Source: Endotrypanum monterogeii | Lineage: Eukaryota; Euglenozoa; Kinetoplastea; Trypanosomatida; Trypanosomatidae | NCBI GenBank assembly: GCA_000333855.2 | Contig: CM007329.1 | Location: forward strand, 80,923 to 144,922 | Length of the DNA stretch: 64,000 bases | Reading direction: 5' to 3' | Shown here: positions 19,218 to 28,838 of the stretch, in pieces | Numbering within the stretch: position 1 is the first letter of the stretch | Layout of the letters: the number at the start of each line of letters is the position of its first letter | Translations under genes and position numbers: made by a program | Notes under the pieces: generated by a model | Seen by the model: only the letters and a program-made list of their open reading frames with translations | What the model was told of the DNA's origin: nothing | The model's database searches: none

Positions 19218-19241
19218 AAAGAAGGGGGTGGAGGGGATCCG

Positions 19242-21437
19242 ATGCTGCATTTGCTTCTCGAGCTCGCTGTGAGCATAGTGCTGTGCGCTGCCCTGGCCTA
19301 CTTCGCACTCCTGAACGCACCGGTGGAGGCGGAAATCTCAGAGGCAACTGTGGCAACGTCAGTGGATGACCGAGTTGCCGACACGAATGGTGCCGCGTCC
19401 TCTGGTGACTTCTCAGCTAGCGGTGGCGGTGACGCCGAGTATGTCTACGCGTACGATCAGCTCCTTATCTCGACACACGAGCTGCCCCTCTACCGGACGA
19501 TCACTCGCTTCGTATCGCTAGCAGAAGATACAACGCTTGGCATCGCATACCGCTGGCTGCTCATCAACGCTCTTCACTATAGTCCTCGTGAAGTGTATGG
19601 TGCGCGCCCGCTTCGCGAGATGGGCTACTACTACTCCAGCAGCATCGGTGAGCCGATTGATGGAAACGATGGTGGTGCCACTCTAGGCAGTGCTGGCACG
19701 CGCGCTGGGAAACAGTACTCATCTGCGAACATGGCCACCTCGCGTCGCCCGCGTCGGCGTCTGCGGCGTGGCGCGGCTGCAGCTGCGGCCGCCCCACCAA
19801 CGCCGCTGCGGAAGGAAAGCGCGTGTTGGGTGAACGTACTCATCCGATATGCAGCCTTCCTGTGCCTCGGCGGGGGCACAGTGAAGTCTGAAGTCTGGAA
19901 GGATCACCTTCTCTATGGCGCAGAGGAAGTGTTACATCGTGTCAACGTCGAGTATGAAAACCGCCTGCGCGCACGTGTAGCACAAGCGCGTGCCATGGCA
20001 GCCCAGCCCGAAGGGGCAAGTCAGTCAACGCCTTGGGCAGATCGGCCCTCTTTTCCCTACGCGGCGGAAGCCCTAACCGGATCTCGCAAGCCGCTCCTGC
20101 GCATCGTGCTTCTCGAGCTCGGCTCCGGGCTTCTTGGGGGTCCGCCCCGTGAGGTGAACCGGCCCGCCTTATACCACCACCAAGCCGGGGATCCCCCTGG
20201 CACCTTCACGGTGTCGTCTACCATGGCAGCATCGGGTCCTAGCGTTGCTCACGATCGAAAGCACAACGGCGGTGGTAAAGGCAGCGCGCATGGTCATCAA
20301 TCAAGCGCCCCGATCGCCATCGATGCCGCCGGCTCTCTCTTACCTTCCCCGGTGGCGGCCCTCAGTACTGCGATCGCAGGTGCAGTGTCGTGTGTTACAA
20401 CCGGTGGTTCCGACAGTGTCCACCCCATCGACACGGTGACGGGCCCCTCTATGCTAGACTACGCCGGCACCAGTGCCTTGTTCGCCAGTGGACGCGGGAG
20501 CTCCGGCGCAGCCAGCGCCCAGCTCGGCGTTGTTCTTCCTCGTGTTGAGGGAAGCATCATCTCTGTGGAGAAGCCCTACCGTGAAGGTGGTCACGAGGTG
20601 CCACCGACTTCTACAGCGTCGCATCCGCCCCCCCCCCGTGCATCACCCGCGGCCGCGTCGGCTTCCGCATGGCTAGGGACACCAGGGCCATCTCTACTCC
20701 GCTGCTTTGCAGTACCCCTGCTCTACGAGGACCAGTGGTTTTATCTGCGTCTTGGCTGCTGCTTTCCCCTAGGCGCGCTTTTGCCTCTCAGTCTGTGCGT
20801 GCCGCCAGACGTCCTCACGTTGAACTGCGCGGTCGCCGTTCGTCGCATCATCTTCTCCGGTCATATGTACGCTGCATTTCATGGCACGCGCGTGGAACTG
20901 AGCTTCCCCACTGCGCCGCTCTTTACAGCAGTCGTCAAGGTGACTCCAGACACCAGCGGTGGTGGTGGCGGCGTCACCCGCTCCGGTGCGACACCACCGC
21001 CACCGCCACCCGCCTTCACCACAACGTACACGACGCGTAACGAGGCGACAGCCGTTCGCGCTTCCAGCGTCCACAAACGACCCGAATGGAATGACGAACA
21101 AACCCGTCCTCCGCGGCCAGGGCTCCACAGCAGCAACAGCCATAAGGTATTTTCACACCAACGTTCTTATTATGGTGGCATGGGTTTGGGGAATGGTGGA
21201 GGCGGTAGCGGTGGTGGGAGCGCAACAGCAAGCGGATCATGCATCAATGAGCGCAACGAAAAAATTCAGGAGATTGTGCTGCTGGCGGTGCATCGTCTCA
21301 TTCAGTCTGTGACGTATCCTCAAGTCCTGGTGGGCGAACTAGTCTGTCACCACCCGTCCAATAAAAACGACGCTTCGGAGAAACATCTGCAGCTCAAGTG
21401 GACTCGTCAGACAGCCTCGCTGCCCCTCTGCATGTAA
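19242..21437 (+). CDS. Membrane-anchored protein with probable SMP lipid-transfer domain
   Basis: The 731-residue product begins with a hydrophobic segment (residues 1-23, LLLELAVSIVLCAAL) that reads as a signal anchor. From about residue 190 it has features of an SMP domain, the lipid-carrying module of membrane-contact-site proteins such as Mmm1, TEX2/Nvj2 and E-Syts: WVNVLIRYAAFL near 194 at the position of the usual W-x-N opening; LLYEDQWFYLRLGC and a strand pair with FSGHMYAAFHGTRVELSFPTAP corresponding to the beta strands before the F-x-x-P turn; and a terminal helix IQEIVLLAVHRLIQSV followed by YPQVLVGEL. The domain is interrupted by long Ser/Gly/Ala-rich insertions (about 330-460 and 590-680). 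An N-terminal anchor followed by SMP would suit an ER-mitochondrion or similar contact. The family call rests on pattern reading, not a search. Start ATG 19242 lies after the TA repeat. Confidence 0.5.
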   Translation: MLHLLLELAVSIVLCAALAYFALLNAPVEAEISEATVATSVDDRVADTNGAASSGDFSASGGGDAEYVYAYDQLLISTHELPLYRTITRFVSLAEDTTLGIAYRWLLINALHYSPREVYGARPLREMGYYYSSSIGEPIDGNDGGATLGSAGTRAGKQYSSANMATSRRPRRRLRRGAAAAAAAPPTPLRKESACWVNVLIRYAAFLCLGGGTVKSEVWKDHLLYGAEEVLHRVNVEYENRLRARVAQARAMAAQPEGASQSTPWADRPSFPYAAEALTGSRKPLLRIVLLELGSGLLGGPPREVNRPALYHHQAGDPPGTFTVSSTMAASGPSVAHDRKHNGGGKGSAHGHQSSAPIAIDAAGSLLPSPVAALSTAIAGAVSCVTTGGSDSVHPIDTVTGPSMLDYAGTSALFASGRGSSGAASAQLGVVLPRVEGSIISVEKPYREGGHEVPPTSTASHPPPPRASPAAASASAWLGTPGPSLLRCFAVPLLYEDQWFYLRLGCCFPLGALLPLSLCVPPDVLTLNCAVAVRRIIFSGHMYAAFHGTRVELSFPTAPLFTAVVKVTPDTSGGGGGVTRSGATPPPPPPAFTTTYTTRNEATAVRASSVHKRPEWNDEQTRPPRPGLHSSNSHKVFSHQRSYYGGMGLGNGGGGSGGGSATASGSCINERNEKIQEIVLLAVHRLIQSVTYPQVLVGELVCHHPSNKNDASEKHLQLKWTRQTASLPLCM

Positions 21438-22216
21438 GACATATGAGAGAAATGAGGGAAAGAAAGTATGCAACCCGACAACCATGATACAAGGTCTTAT
21501 TAAGGGAAGTGGGCGAATGGGGGGGGGGAGGGGTGCTCAAAGGCACAGAATAGATCAACAGAAAGCATGCGAACAGCGGACCTGATGCGCACAATGAAAC
21601 ACAAACCCATACGCACCTCCCCTACGCTGGACGTATAACCCCCTTTTCGGGTTGCAGGTGACGACTAGTCATGCACGTCGGTAACTGTACCATACGGCGG
21701 AAGGTCGACAATATACACACCTCTCCACCGTCACCCACCCACCCCCTCCCTTTCTTCTTCTCATGGATGCTTTCCCTTCATGTCTTGGCTCTCTCCCTCT
21801 CTAAACCCGTTTTCCTGAACTTCTCTGCGGCCTTCGAGTCTTTGCGTACATTTCCCTGTGTTTCGCGCACGGACTGCCGACTGTGGGCGCAAGGAACAGC
21901 AAACACGTAAGAACGGCGCTGCCCTTCTCTCCAACATACACACAAGCGCGTATACAGATCTATTATACATATACCTTCATAGACAGAGAGAGTCGTTGCT
22001 GTTATTGATACGTTCATACGTTCATGTGTCCCTACACACACGCGCTCAGAGGCACCGCATCGCCTTCCCTCTCACCCACTCCTACTCCGTAGCGGAACGA
22101 GAAAAACACTCTTGCTGATTTGCACACAAGAGAGAGAGAGTGCGCGCGTGTGTGATTATGGGCAGGGGGGGGGGGGCGTACTTGACACTACCGCGCCATC
22201 CCCCTCCCTCTCTCCT
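21438..22216. other. Intergenic spacer SMP-like protein-kinesin
   Basis: No gene is supported. It has a G run (21520-21534), pyrimidine blocks (21728-21770, 22061-22089) and otherwise undistinguished sequence. Confidence 0.55.
22061..22092 (+). promoter_or_regulatory. Predicted spliced-leader acceptor for the kinesin
   Basis: A C/T-rich tract at 22061-22089 is followed by AG at 22091-22092, 125 bases before the start codon. Confidence 0.45.
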
Positions 22217-25200
22217 ATGAAAGTCTTCTGCCGCTTTGCCCCGCCGCCGGCGGAGGGGCGGGGTGGTGTGACACGACGTGGGTCTGTTGAGGATGCCCTC
22301 CTCCTGCGAGTGGGGGGGCCCTCGATAGAGGCGTCCATGTCAACAGTGACGACTGCGTCAGCCTTCAGTGCCACCACTGGTAAGCGCGCCGACATCGCTG
22401 ACCCCGTCACACTTAGCAGGGCCTCGTTTTCGTGTGACGGCGTGTTCCTTCCCCCATCGGCGGGGACCGCGCAACCGGCAGTGGCAGCCGCTCAGCAGCA
22501 GCAGCAGCTGTATGAAGCCACATGCAAGCATCTTCTGGAGCCGAAGTCGCTCACCCTTGAACAGGAACAACGATGCTTGGGTGATTCTGCCGTACCTGTG
22601 GCGCCGCGTCGGATCTACCTCGCATACGGTCAGACCGCCAGTGGGAAAACGTACAGTCTGTTCGGAGAAATCTCAATGCGGTCTGGTGTCGAGGAGCTAT
22701 CCCCCTCTGCAGGAGTGGTACCTCGATACCTGCACAGCGTCTTTGCCACGAGAGGCAGTGCAGCTCATCATCGATGTGGTGACAGCAACAGCAACAGTGC
22801 CAGTACCCGGAGCACGGCCCCTAATGTCTTTGTCGATATCTCATGCTTTGAGGTTTACAATGAGGTCACAAGCGATCTGGTGGCGCTCTCCGTCACACAG
22901 TCGATGTCGAACTGTCTCTACTCCACCGGTCTGGCTGGTCTCTCGGGGGACAGTACAGACCGTCGCCTCAACTCGAAGATGTCTACAGAGTTTGCAGCCG
23001 GGGTGACTCACTCACAAGGGACCACCAGCTCACAACTCCAGCTACCGGTGTGGGTGGCGCATAAGCGGTACCGCAGTGAGCATCAGTTGGACGGTGCTGT
23101 CGTGGGCGCGACGGAGAACATGGGGGCTTTGCGCAACGGATTTGCAATATCGGAGGTGAGTCACCCCACGATCCACGGCGAGGCCGCAGCGACCTTGCTC
23201 GCATCATCACCAACCCCCCTGCGCTATCTCAAGACGGAGTACAAAAGTACGGAGAAGCAGCAGGTGCTGCGGTCACTGGAAAAGACACGCTGCACGACAT
23301 TTGGCGAAGCACAGGCGGTGCTGAGGGCCCTGCTTGCTCTTCGGCAAGAATGTGCAACCAGTCGCAACCAGAACTCCTCCCGTGGACACCTTGTTCTATG
23401 TGTTCAGGTCTACGCGCCTGCGGCATGGGACCGCTCAGCAGGTGTGTGGCTGATGCAGCATGAGACATCTTTCGTGGATCTTGCCGGATCAGAAAGCCGC
23501 AAGCCCACGGATGCAACTGTAGCTGACGAGTGCCACGCCCCGCTGGTCAATCGTCATCTTATGACGCAAGGCAACCCGACCGCCGACGCAGCACGCCTGT
23601 CTCGGGCAAGCAGCCAACACAGTCGCATGGCACTGGATATGTCGTTTCGATCCGGCGTCTCCTCACATCACAGCAGCATCAGCAGTGGAAGCCTGCGCAA
23701 CAGCATGGGCACCACTACTACATCCTCAGCCTATCATCGCTCTCTCCTCCGCACCTCGCTCGACGCAGACACAAAGGAGGTGCAGGCGCGGAGGCTGCGT
23801 GAGACGCGGTGCATCAACGCAAGTCTACTTGCTCTTCGGAAAGTTTTTCGTGCCCTCTACGAAGCAACACAATCAAGTTGCGCAGCCGCCACCCGAGAGC
23901 TAGCGACAGCAGCACACCCGTGTCGGCCTCCGCGGCATCATGCCCCCTTCAAGGACAGCGCACTAACAGCAATTCTGGAACCGTTTCTGGTGCCGCAGAT
24001 ATCTACGGGGTCTCAATCACCACCAACGTCCACAAGTATTTTTGAGAGTTCCCCACAAGTGTATGTCGTCTTGCTTGTGTGCTGTTCTAGTAGATCCGCT
24101 GATTTCTTCGAGACGGTCGCCTCCCTGCGGCTGGGAGCGGAAGCGACGGCCGTCCATCCGGAGATTGTCCTGCACGCGCTGCCAGCACAACAGCGTGAGC
24201 AGCAACGGCGGCAGCTCTACCGATGTGAAGCAGACCCGCAGCAGTCACGCTGTCGAGTCGCCTGCCGCCGTCAACCTAAGGACATCGCCGCCACGAGTTG
24301 TAGTCGTCAGTCACTCTTCCGAAGCGCGTCCGCACCGAGCGGGCGGATGGCGCTTACCAGCGACGAAGATGAGCTCATGGAAAGGAAAAGCGTCGCCGAG
24401 GGCACAGGCGCAACCCGCTTCAACGCAACACTTCGTCATCAGAATCGATACTGCGTAGATAAAAATTTACCACACGCGAAGGTAACGGGCATGGCGCACT
24501 GCAGCAGTGAAGCGGTCGTTAGCGCCACTGATGCTGCACTCCTCAGTGAGGAAGCCCGTCGGTATAAGGACACGGCACAGCAGCTGTATAGGCAGTGCAA
24601 GTCGCTCTGTGAGAGTTATGATGAGTGTGTTGCGGAGCTGCAGCGGTGCCGCATTGCCCTGTCTGAGCGTGACACGCGAATCTGTGATCTGGAAGCGGCA
24701 CTGAAAAAAACCATTAGATCAATCACAGTCGCCACGCAACCGTCGCCGCACAAGCCTCTACACGAGCCGCTGCAACCGTGCACCCCCAATGGAACCACCA
24801 ACGGTGTCGTCACACGCATACCTCACTCATCGGGCACTCAGAGCAACACCCAAAAAAAGATGGCGCCGAATGAGACGCCCGAGGGCACCCCAACCATTAC
24901 TGGCGACGATAGGACCCGGGAAAATGCTGTACCTGATTCGCCGACTACGATGTGGGTCACCACGGGGCGTAGGCACACCGGCTCCATCAGCTCAACTGAA
25001 GGAGAAGGAAGCAGGCACTTAATGGTGAGTGTCTCGCCTTTCTCCACTGCCTCCCACGCACCCGTGACGGATCTCCGCACGGTGGTTCTCCCCGAGAGCG
25101 TCGTGACGCTCGATGATGAGGGGAGCAACGACGGTTGTATCAGCGACGACACCAGAGAAGAGCACTGGAGCAGGAGCGTCCGTGATCGAGGCAACGGCAA

Positions 25201-25498
25201 ACAGCACCAGGGCAACTCTTGTGGGTCAGTAGATAAAAGACAGCAACAAGATGCTCAAAACATCATCGAGGCTTTCCTGGCACGGCGGGTTTTGCAGAGA
25301 GATGCACGAGCTGAGGCCGCCTCTGATGCACCGCCAGCTGTCGGAGGGTTCTCCCCCTCCCACCCCGCCAACGCTGCCGGCGTGCAGTGCTACAGCGACG
25401 ACGTCGTTCTCTGCGATACACCAGGAGAAACGCAAGGCCAACAACAGCTACGAAAAGAGCGACCAAGGCGTGTGCGCTGCGGAAGCGCGAGCGTCTGA
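22217..25498 (+). CDS. Divergent kinesin motor protein
   Basis: Kinesins move along or remodel microtubules using ATP. The 1093-residue product opens with MKVFCRFAPP, the first strand of the motor domain, and contains the P-loop AYGQTASGKT (136-145), switch I NQNSSRGH (about 383-390, with Gly replacing the usual Ser), switch II DLAGSE (421-426) and the alpha-4 signature INASLLALRKVFRAL (from about 533), ending with a terminal motor strand near 655 (FFETVASLRLGAEA). The motor spans some 650 residues instead of about 350 because of Ser/Thr-rich insertions. A coiled coil is likely at about 775-835. The stop at 25496-25498 may not be the native end: coding-like sequence continues beyond it in shifting frames (see next entry). 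The subfamily is unclear. Confidence 0.85.
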   Translation: MKVFCRFAPPPAEGRGGVTRRGSVEDALLLRVGGPSIEASMSTVTTASAFSATTGKRADIADPVTLSRASFSCDGVFLPPSAGTAQPAVAAAQQQQQLYEATCKHLLEPKSLTLEQEQRCLGDSAVPVAPRRIYLAYGQTASGKTYSLFGEISMRSGVEELSPSAGVVPRYLHSVFATRGSAAHHRCGDSNSNSASTRSTAPNVFVDISCFEVYNEVTSDLVALSVTQSMSNCLYSTGLAGLSGDSTDRRLNSKMSTEFAAGVTHSQGTTSSQLQLPVWVAHKRYRSEHQLDGAVVGATENMGALRNGFAISEVSHPTIHGEAAATLLASSPTPLRYLKTEYKSTEKQQVLRSLEKTRCTTFGEAQAVLRALLALRQECATSRNQNSSRGHLVLCVQVYAPAAWDRSAGVWLMQHETSFVDLAGSESRKPTDATVADECHAPLVNRHLMTQGNPTADAARLSRASSQHSRMALDMSFRSGVSSHHSSISSGSLRNSMGTTTTSSAYHRSLLRTSLDADTKEVQARRLRETRCINASLLALRKVFRALYEATQSSCAAATRELATAAHPCRPPRHHAPFKDSALTAILEPFLVPQISTGSQSPPTSTSIFESSPQVYVVLLVCCSSRSADFFETVASLRLGAEATAVHPEIVLHALPAQQREQQRRQLYRCEADPQQSRCRVACRRQPKDIAATSCSRQSLFRSASAPSGRMALTSDEDELMERKSVAEGTGATRFNATLRHQNRYCVDKNLPHAKVTGMAHCSSEAVVSATDAALLSEEARRYKDTAQQLYRQCKSLCESYDECVAELQRCRIALSERDTRICDLEAALKKTIRSITVATQPSPHKPLHEPLQPCTPNGTTNGVVTRIPHSSGTQSNTQKKMAPNETPEGTPTITGDDRTRENAVPDSPTTMWVTTGRRHTGSISSTEGEGSRHLMVSVSPFSTASHAPVTDLRTVVLPESVVTLDDEGSNDGCISDDTREEHWSRSVRDRGNGKQHQGNSCGSVDKRQQQDAQNIIEAFLARRVLQRDARAEAASDAPPAVGGFSPSHPANAAGVQCYSDDVVLCDTPGETQGQQQLRKERPRRVRCGSASV

Positions 25499-26205
25499 CG
25501 ACGAAGGCAGTGGAGCTGAAAAAAGGACAGAGATGCGACAATCTAAAAAAAAAAAACACGAGGCGTGGAGGAGGTCGCAGGGCCAAGTACCTCTCCTGTT
25601 CCCACGGTCGTTTCGTGGTCGCCTACACCCGAGGACTCATGCGACACAGCTCGCTCCTCCTCCTCCGCCGGCGCCACGACGTCGTCCTCGCTGGAAGAGA
25701 AGGGGGCAGCATCAGTGCCGGGCGGCCCTCTTCTGACAGTTTGAACGAGGAGCTAGTCCCCAACGCAACAGGGTCTCCCCTCCCGTCATCTAGGCTTGCT
25801 GCAGCGCACGTTGTTGCTACACCAGTGGAAGCAACCTCAGCAGCGCCTACCAGATAAAGCAGTTCGGGGAACTTGAGAGGCGTTCTTATGTCCGACACTG
25901 CCCAGTACGACTCTCAGGAACGTGTAGCATCCGCGCAAACAACCACGATATTGATCACACCACATGTCAACGTGCCCCACACGAAGGTCCTGGATGGTGG
26001 GGATGGAGGTGACCTCGATGAAGTGGTGATTCGATCCAGGAAACACAAGGATGGTGGCGCACCTCTCCATTCCTGCAGCAACGCATCCGTCGGTACAGAC
26101 CCGCATGACACTGGGATCTGGGACTCAGACAAGCCTCAGTGACTTCGGCGGCAGTAGTATTGCAGATACCGCCCACGTGATGCAAGTGCGCTGGAAGGGG
26201 GAAAC
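25499..26205 (+). pseudogene. Frame-switching continuation of the kinesin tail (decayed or mis-assembled)
   Basis: Beyond the kinesin stop, coding-like translation moves between frames in consecutive pieces. These are: an acidic piece (EARASDDEGSGAEKRTEMRQ) one base out of frame up to the A run at 25545-25556; then the original kinesin frame to a TGA at 25742-25744 (EEVAGPSTSPVPTVVSWSP, TSSSLEEKGAASVPGG); then SDSLNEELVPNATGS in a third frame to 25857; SAYQIKQFGELERRSYV around 25845-25895; LDGGDGGDLDEVVIRSRK around 25985-26045; and TSLSDFGGSSIADTAHVMQ up to about 26190. This could be a pseudogenised C-terminus or consensus indels in homopolymers. I do not attempt a reconstruction. Confidence 0.35.
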
Positions 26206-27083
26206 CCTCTCTTCGTTTTTTTTTTTATTCTTGCCTGTGTATATATATATATATATATATATTATATGTGTGTGTGTGCGCGCACTGCCGCACACACACG
26301 CAGCATGCCCACATAGGCAACACTGTGTGAACTGCCACTGCCAGCCGCCGTGAACTGTATTACTAAAGGTGGGGTAAGGGGGGAGGGGGGGGGGGCTCTC
26401 CGTAACCCGGGATGTGTCCCCCCCCTCCCTCCTCCTCCTTCGTCTGATGCATGCTGGCTTGCGGCAATAGATGCTAACGCACCTGTGGCATAAGTTTCTA
26501 TGTGCGTGTGTGTATGGCTCGAAAGCACTAAACGCGGGTGGACACGCAGACAGAGAAGGCGCGAGTGTGGGGAACTACACGTGATCATCAAGTCAAAGCG
26601 CCGTTCACTTGATGTGTATACTTTTAGGCGGAAGGGGAACATGTAGACGGTGAGGAGGAGAGGGAACGAGTCGTTATGGTGGCGACTGCTGCTTCACACG
26701 CGTTTTCCATACTCGCAGACATCTTAGCCTGACCCCCTTCCCTTTGGATGACGCGAAAAACGTGTCTTGCACCCCGATAGGGAACACGGTACAGGCGCAA
26801 GTGGCTTGCCTCGTCCCCTTCACACACACGCAAACTGATCGCTCGGACTTCTTCATTGGTTTTCGTTTTCTCTTTTTTTTTTTTTACACACACACATACA
26901 CACTCGCCGTCCCGCCACCGGTACCAGAGCCTTCTTGCACAGGCTGCGGTGGGTGATCAAAGGATCCAACATCCCCTGAGTGCATACAGCACTCCCAGAA
27001 TTGAGAGGATCGGTGTTGCGCACCCGAATCCCTCATCACATTCACACTGAGAACAACACAAACCTGATACACGCGACGGAAAC
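26206..27083. other. Intergenic spacer kinesin tail-unknown protein
   Basis: No gene is supported. It holds a T run (26216-26226), a TA/TG repeat (26240-26283), a G run (26374-26394), and a pyrimidine tract before the next gene. Confidence 0.55.
26860..26927 (+). promoter_or_regulatory. Predicted spliced-leader acceptor for the 216-residue protein
   Basis: A T-rich tract at 26860-26885, then no AG until 26926-26927; leader about 157 bases. Confidence 0.4.
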
Positions 27084-27734
27084 ATGACGTTTGTGTTTGA
27101 AGCTCAACGTCTTCCTTTTGGGAACATATCTGAGGTGTATGCAGATCGCATCCGCCTCATTACAACCGTCCACGCACTGAATGATCTACCTTTATGGGAT
27201 CGCTGTATGCTGGCTGAGGTGCTGCCAGTCGTACAACAGCGCCATTCCGCCGGTGTAGCCGCCCGTGAGTTGGAGGTTGCCTCCTCGCTCCCTGGCCGGA
27301 CGGACACATCAAATCATCAGGAGGACGTCATTGCGCAGTCGAAGCTTGCGGGGACAGCATCCCTCGAGGACGTGACACTGGCTTTGACCGTTGTGCGTGC
27401 GCTGGATGAACTTGAGGTAGTGTATGACTCATGCTCGCAAACACGTGCCAATCTTAAACGTCAGCGGCAGCAGTCTCGGGGCCCATCTTCTGTTGCAGGA
27501 GTTCGCGGGCATGCTGTCTCTCAACCAATGAAGTCGTCGGAAGATATTCTCATGGAGGTACTTCTGCAGGAGCGGCTCGGGGAGACGAACCCGTATCTCC
27601 CCGAAAGCAGTGACGACGATAGCGGCAGTGGCGATGAAGAGTCTGTCGATGTGGCCATGTGCTTCAACGATAAAGGGGAGAGCTTGGGAATCGGGTCCGC
27701 ATGCGTGTTCGGTGGTCACGGTTATCACCCCTGA
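27084..27734 (+). CDS. Conserved-looking protein of unknown function (216 aa)
   Basis: I do not recognise a family. The N-terminal half has regular helical periodicity (VYADRIRLITTVHALNDLPLWDRCMLAEVL), followed by a Ser/Gln-rich middle, a second helical stretch with VVRALDELEVVYDSCSQ, and a strongly acidic run ESSDDDSGSGDEESVD near residues 174-190. There is no signal peptide or membrane segment. The frame is uninterrupted, has kinetoplastid-like GC-rich third positions and sits behind a credible splice signal, which supports it being a real gene. The acidic patch is compatible with a nuclear or RNA-associated role, but that is only a guess. Confidence 0.7.
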   Translation: MTFVFEAQRLPFGNISEVYADRIRLITTVHALNDLPLWDRCMLAEVLPVVQQRHSAGVAARELEVASSLPGRTDTSNHQEDVIAQSKLAGTASLEDVTLALTVVRALDELEVVYDSCSQTRANLKRQRQQSRGPSSVAGVRGHAVSQPMKSSEDILMEVLLQERLGETNPYLPESSDDDSGSGDEESVDVAMCFNDKGESLGIGSACVFGGHGYHP

Positions 27735-28693
27735 GGAACACGCTGGCAAACACCAACTGCCCGTTGCAGCCTGAAGAGTGGAAGACCTGAGAGATTTTCT
27801 CTTACCTCTCTCTCTCTTCCCCCCCCCCGCTTTCAACTCACGCACACACAGGGAAGAAAAATGAGCAAGGATGAGGGGCTGATCACTTCTTTATATTTCC
27901 GCTAAAAAAAAATTGTCCTGGTTTCTGTTTTGATGTGTCGCATCCCCCCCCCCCCACACACACACTCAACCCCACCCCTCCCTCCCTCCCGCGCGTGCGC
28001 ATGACTAACTAACTTGCTAGCTAGCTAGCTGGGGGGAGGGGTGGGGATAGCGACAGAAGAAAAACAGAGGGCAAGTGAATGTGAAAAGTAAAGGAGGCAT
28101 ACACACCACAAAGGCTCGATGGGTCAAGTCTAGGGAAATGGCTGCGTTTTCGCTATCACCACCACGGCCCTCATCATCCAATCCACTCGCCTCCGCTCCT
28201 ACTCCCTCCTGGTCCCCGTGTGCTACAAGCACCCCGCCACCCCCACCCCCACCCGCATCCGCCACTTGGGTGTGACTCATCACCCACCATCACCAACGGT
28301 GACCACCACCGCTATCCCTTCTTGCCCCAGCCGCTCAGGTCATCTCCCCCATCCTTACTTTCATTCCCCCCCCCCTACTTTTCCAAATCCGCTGAATCAT
28401 TATTTTTTTTTTTTTACAGCGCACCCACTGGAACAGTTGCACGCAAACCTGCACAGAGCAATACCGACTCAAGCAGAGGAGGGGTGCCGGGTGCTAGTAA
28501 GATAAGGCACATCATTCACACACAACCGCACATGATACAGTCACCGCTGTATTTGTATGTATGCATGTGTGTGTGTCTTTGCGTGTATGTGTGTGTGTAG
28601 GAGAGAGCAGAAAGAGAAAAGCCTCATATATTTTATTTTAAGGCGAGGGAAGTCCATCAAGGCAGTGAAACAGGTGCAGGTAGACCTCTCGTG

Positions 28694-28694
<1 letters not shown>

Positions 28695-28728
<34 letters not shown>
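28695..28728. repeat. CA microsatellite
   Basis: About 17 AC units, immediately followed by the pyrimidine tract for the kinase gene. Confidence 0.8.
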
Positions 28729-28730
<2 letters not shown>

Positions 28731-28759
28731 CACTACCCCCCCCCATCCAACTCTCATAG
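28729..28759 (+). promoter_or_regulatory. Predicted spliced-leader acceptor for the CRK kinase
   Basis: A C/T tract at 28729-28755 is followed by AG at 28758-28759; a second AG at 28797-28798 is an alternative. In both cases the leader ends in a TA microsatellite. Confidence 0.4.
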
Positions 28760-28810
28760 CGCTGATTCCTTCACCGCTTCCGACTATCCGGCCACAGAAC
28801 ACACGTGTAT

Positions 28811-28834
28811 AAATATATATATATATATATATAT
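28811..28834. repeat. TA microsatellite abutting the kinase start codon
   Basis: About 12 TA units end some four bases before the ATG at 28839. Confidence 0.75.
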
Positions 28835-28838
28835 TAAT

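Larger units (their letters stand above)
15907..19241. other. Intergenic region with assembly gap, MFS-SMP protein
   Basis: About 3.3 kb including the 580-N gap. Outside the gap it is almost entirely simple sequence: TA (16009-16036), CA (16744-16776), TG (about 17252-17274), TA/TG (17757-17828), TA (18163-18186), CA (18755-18788) and TA (19178-19215) repeats, with C, T and A runs. No reading frame without microsatellite translation is convincing. A gene hidden in the gap cannot be excluded. Confidence 0.6.
27735..28838. other. Intergenic spacer unknown protein-CRK kinase
   Basis: No gene is supported. It contains C runs (27819-27829, 27946-27956), a tandem CTAG stretch (28014-28031), TG repeats (28560-28600), a CA repeat (28695-28728) and a TA repeat (28811-28834) that abuts the next start codon. 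Confidence 0.6.

Noticed and set aside
25873..26142. A separate small gene of about 85-89 residues after the kinesin
   Set aside because: It is one of several adjacent coding-like pieces in different frames, better explained as part of a broken kinesin tail; no splice tract precedes it.
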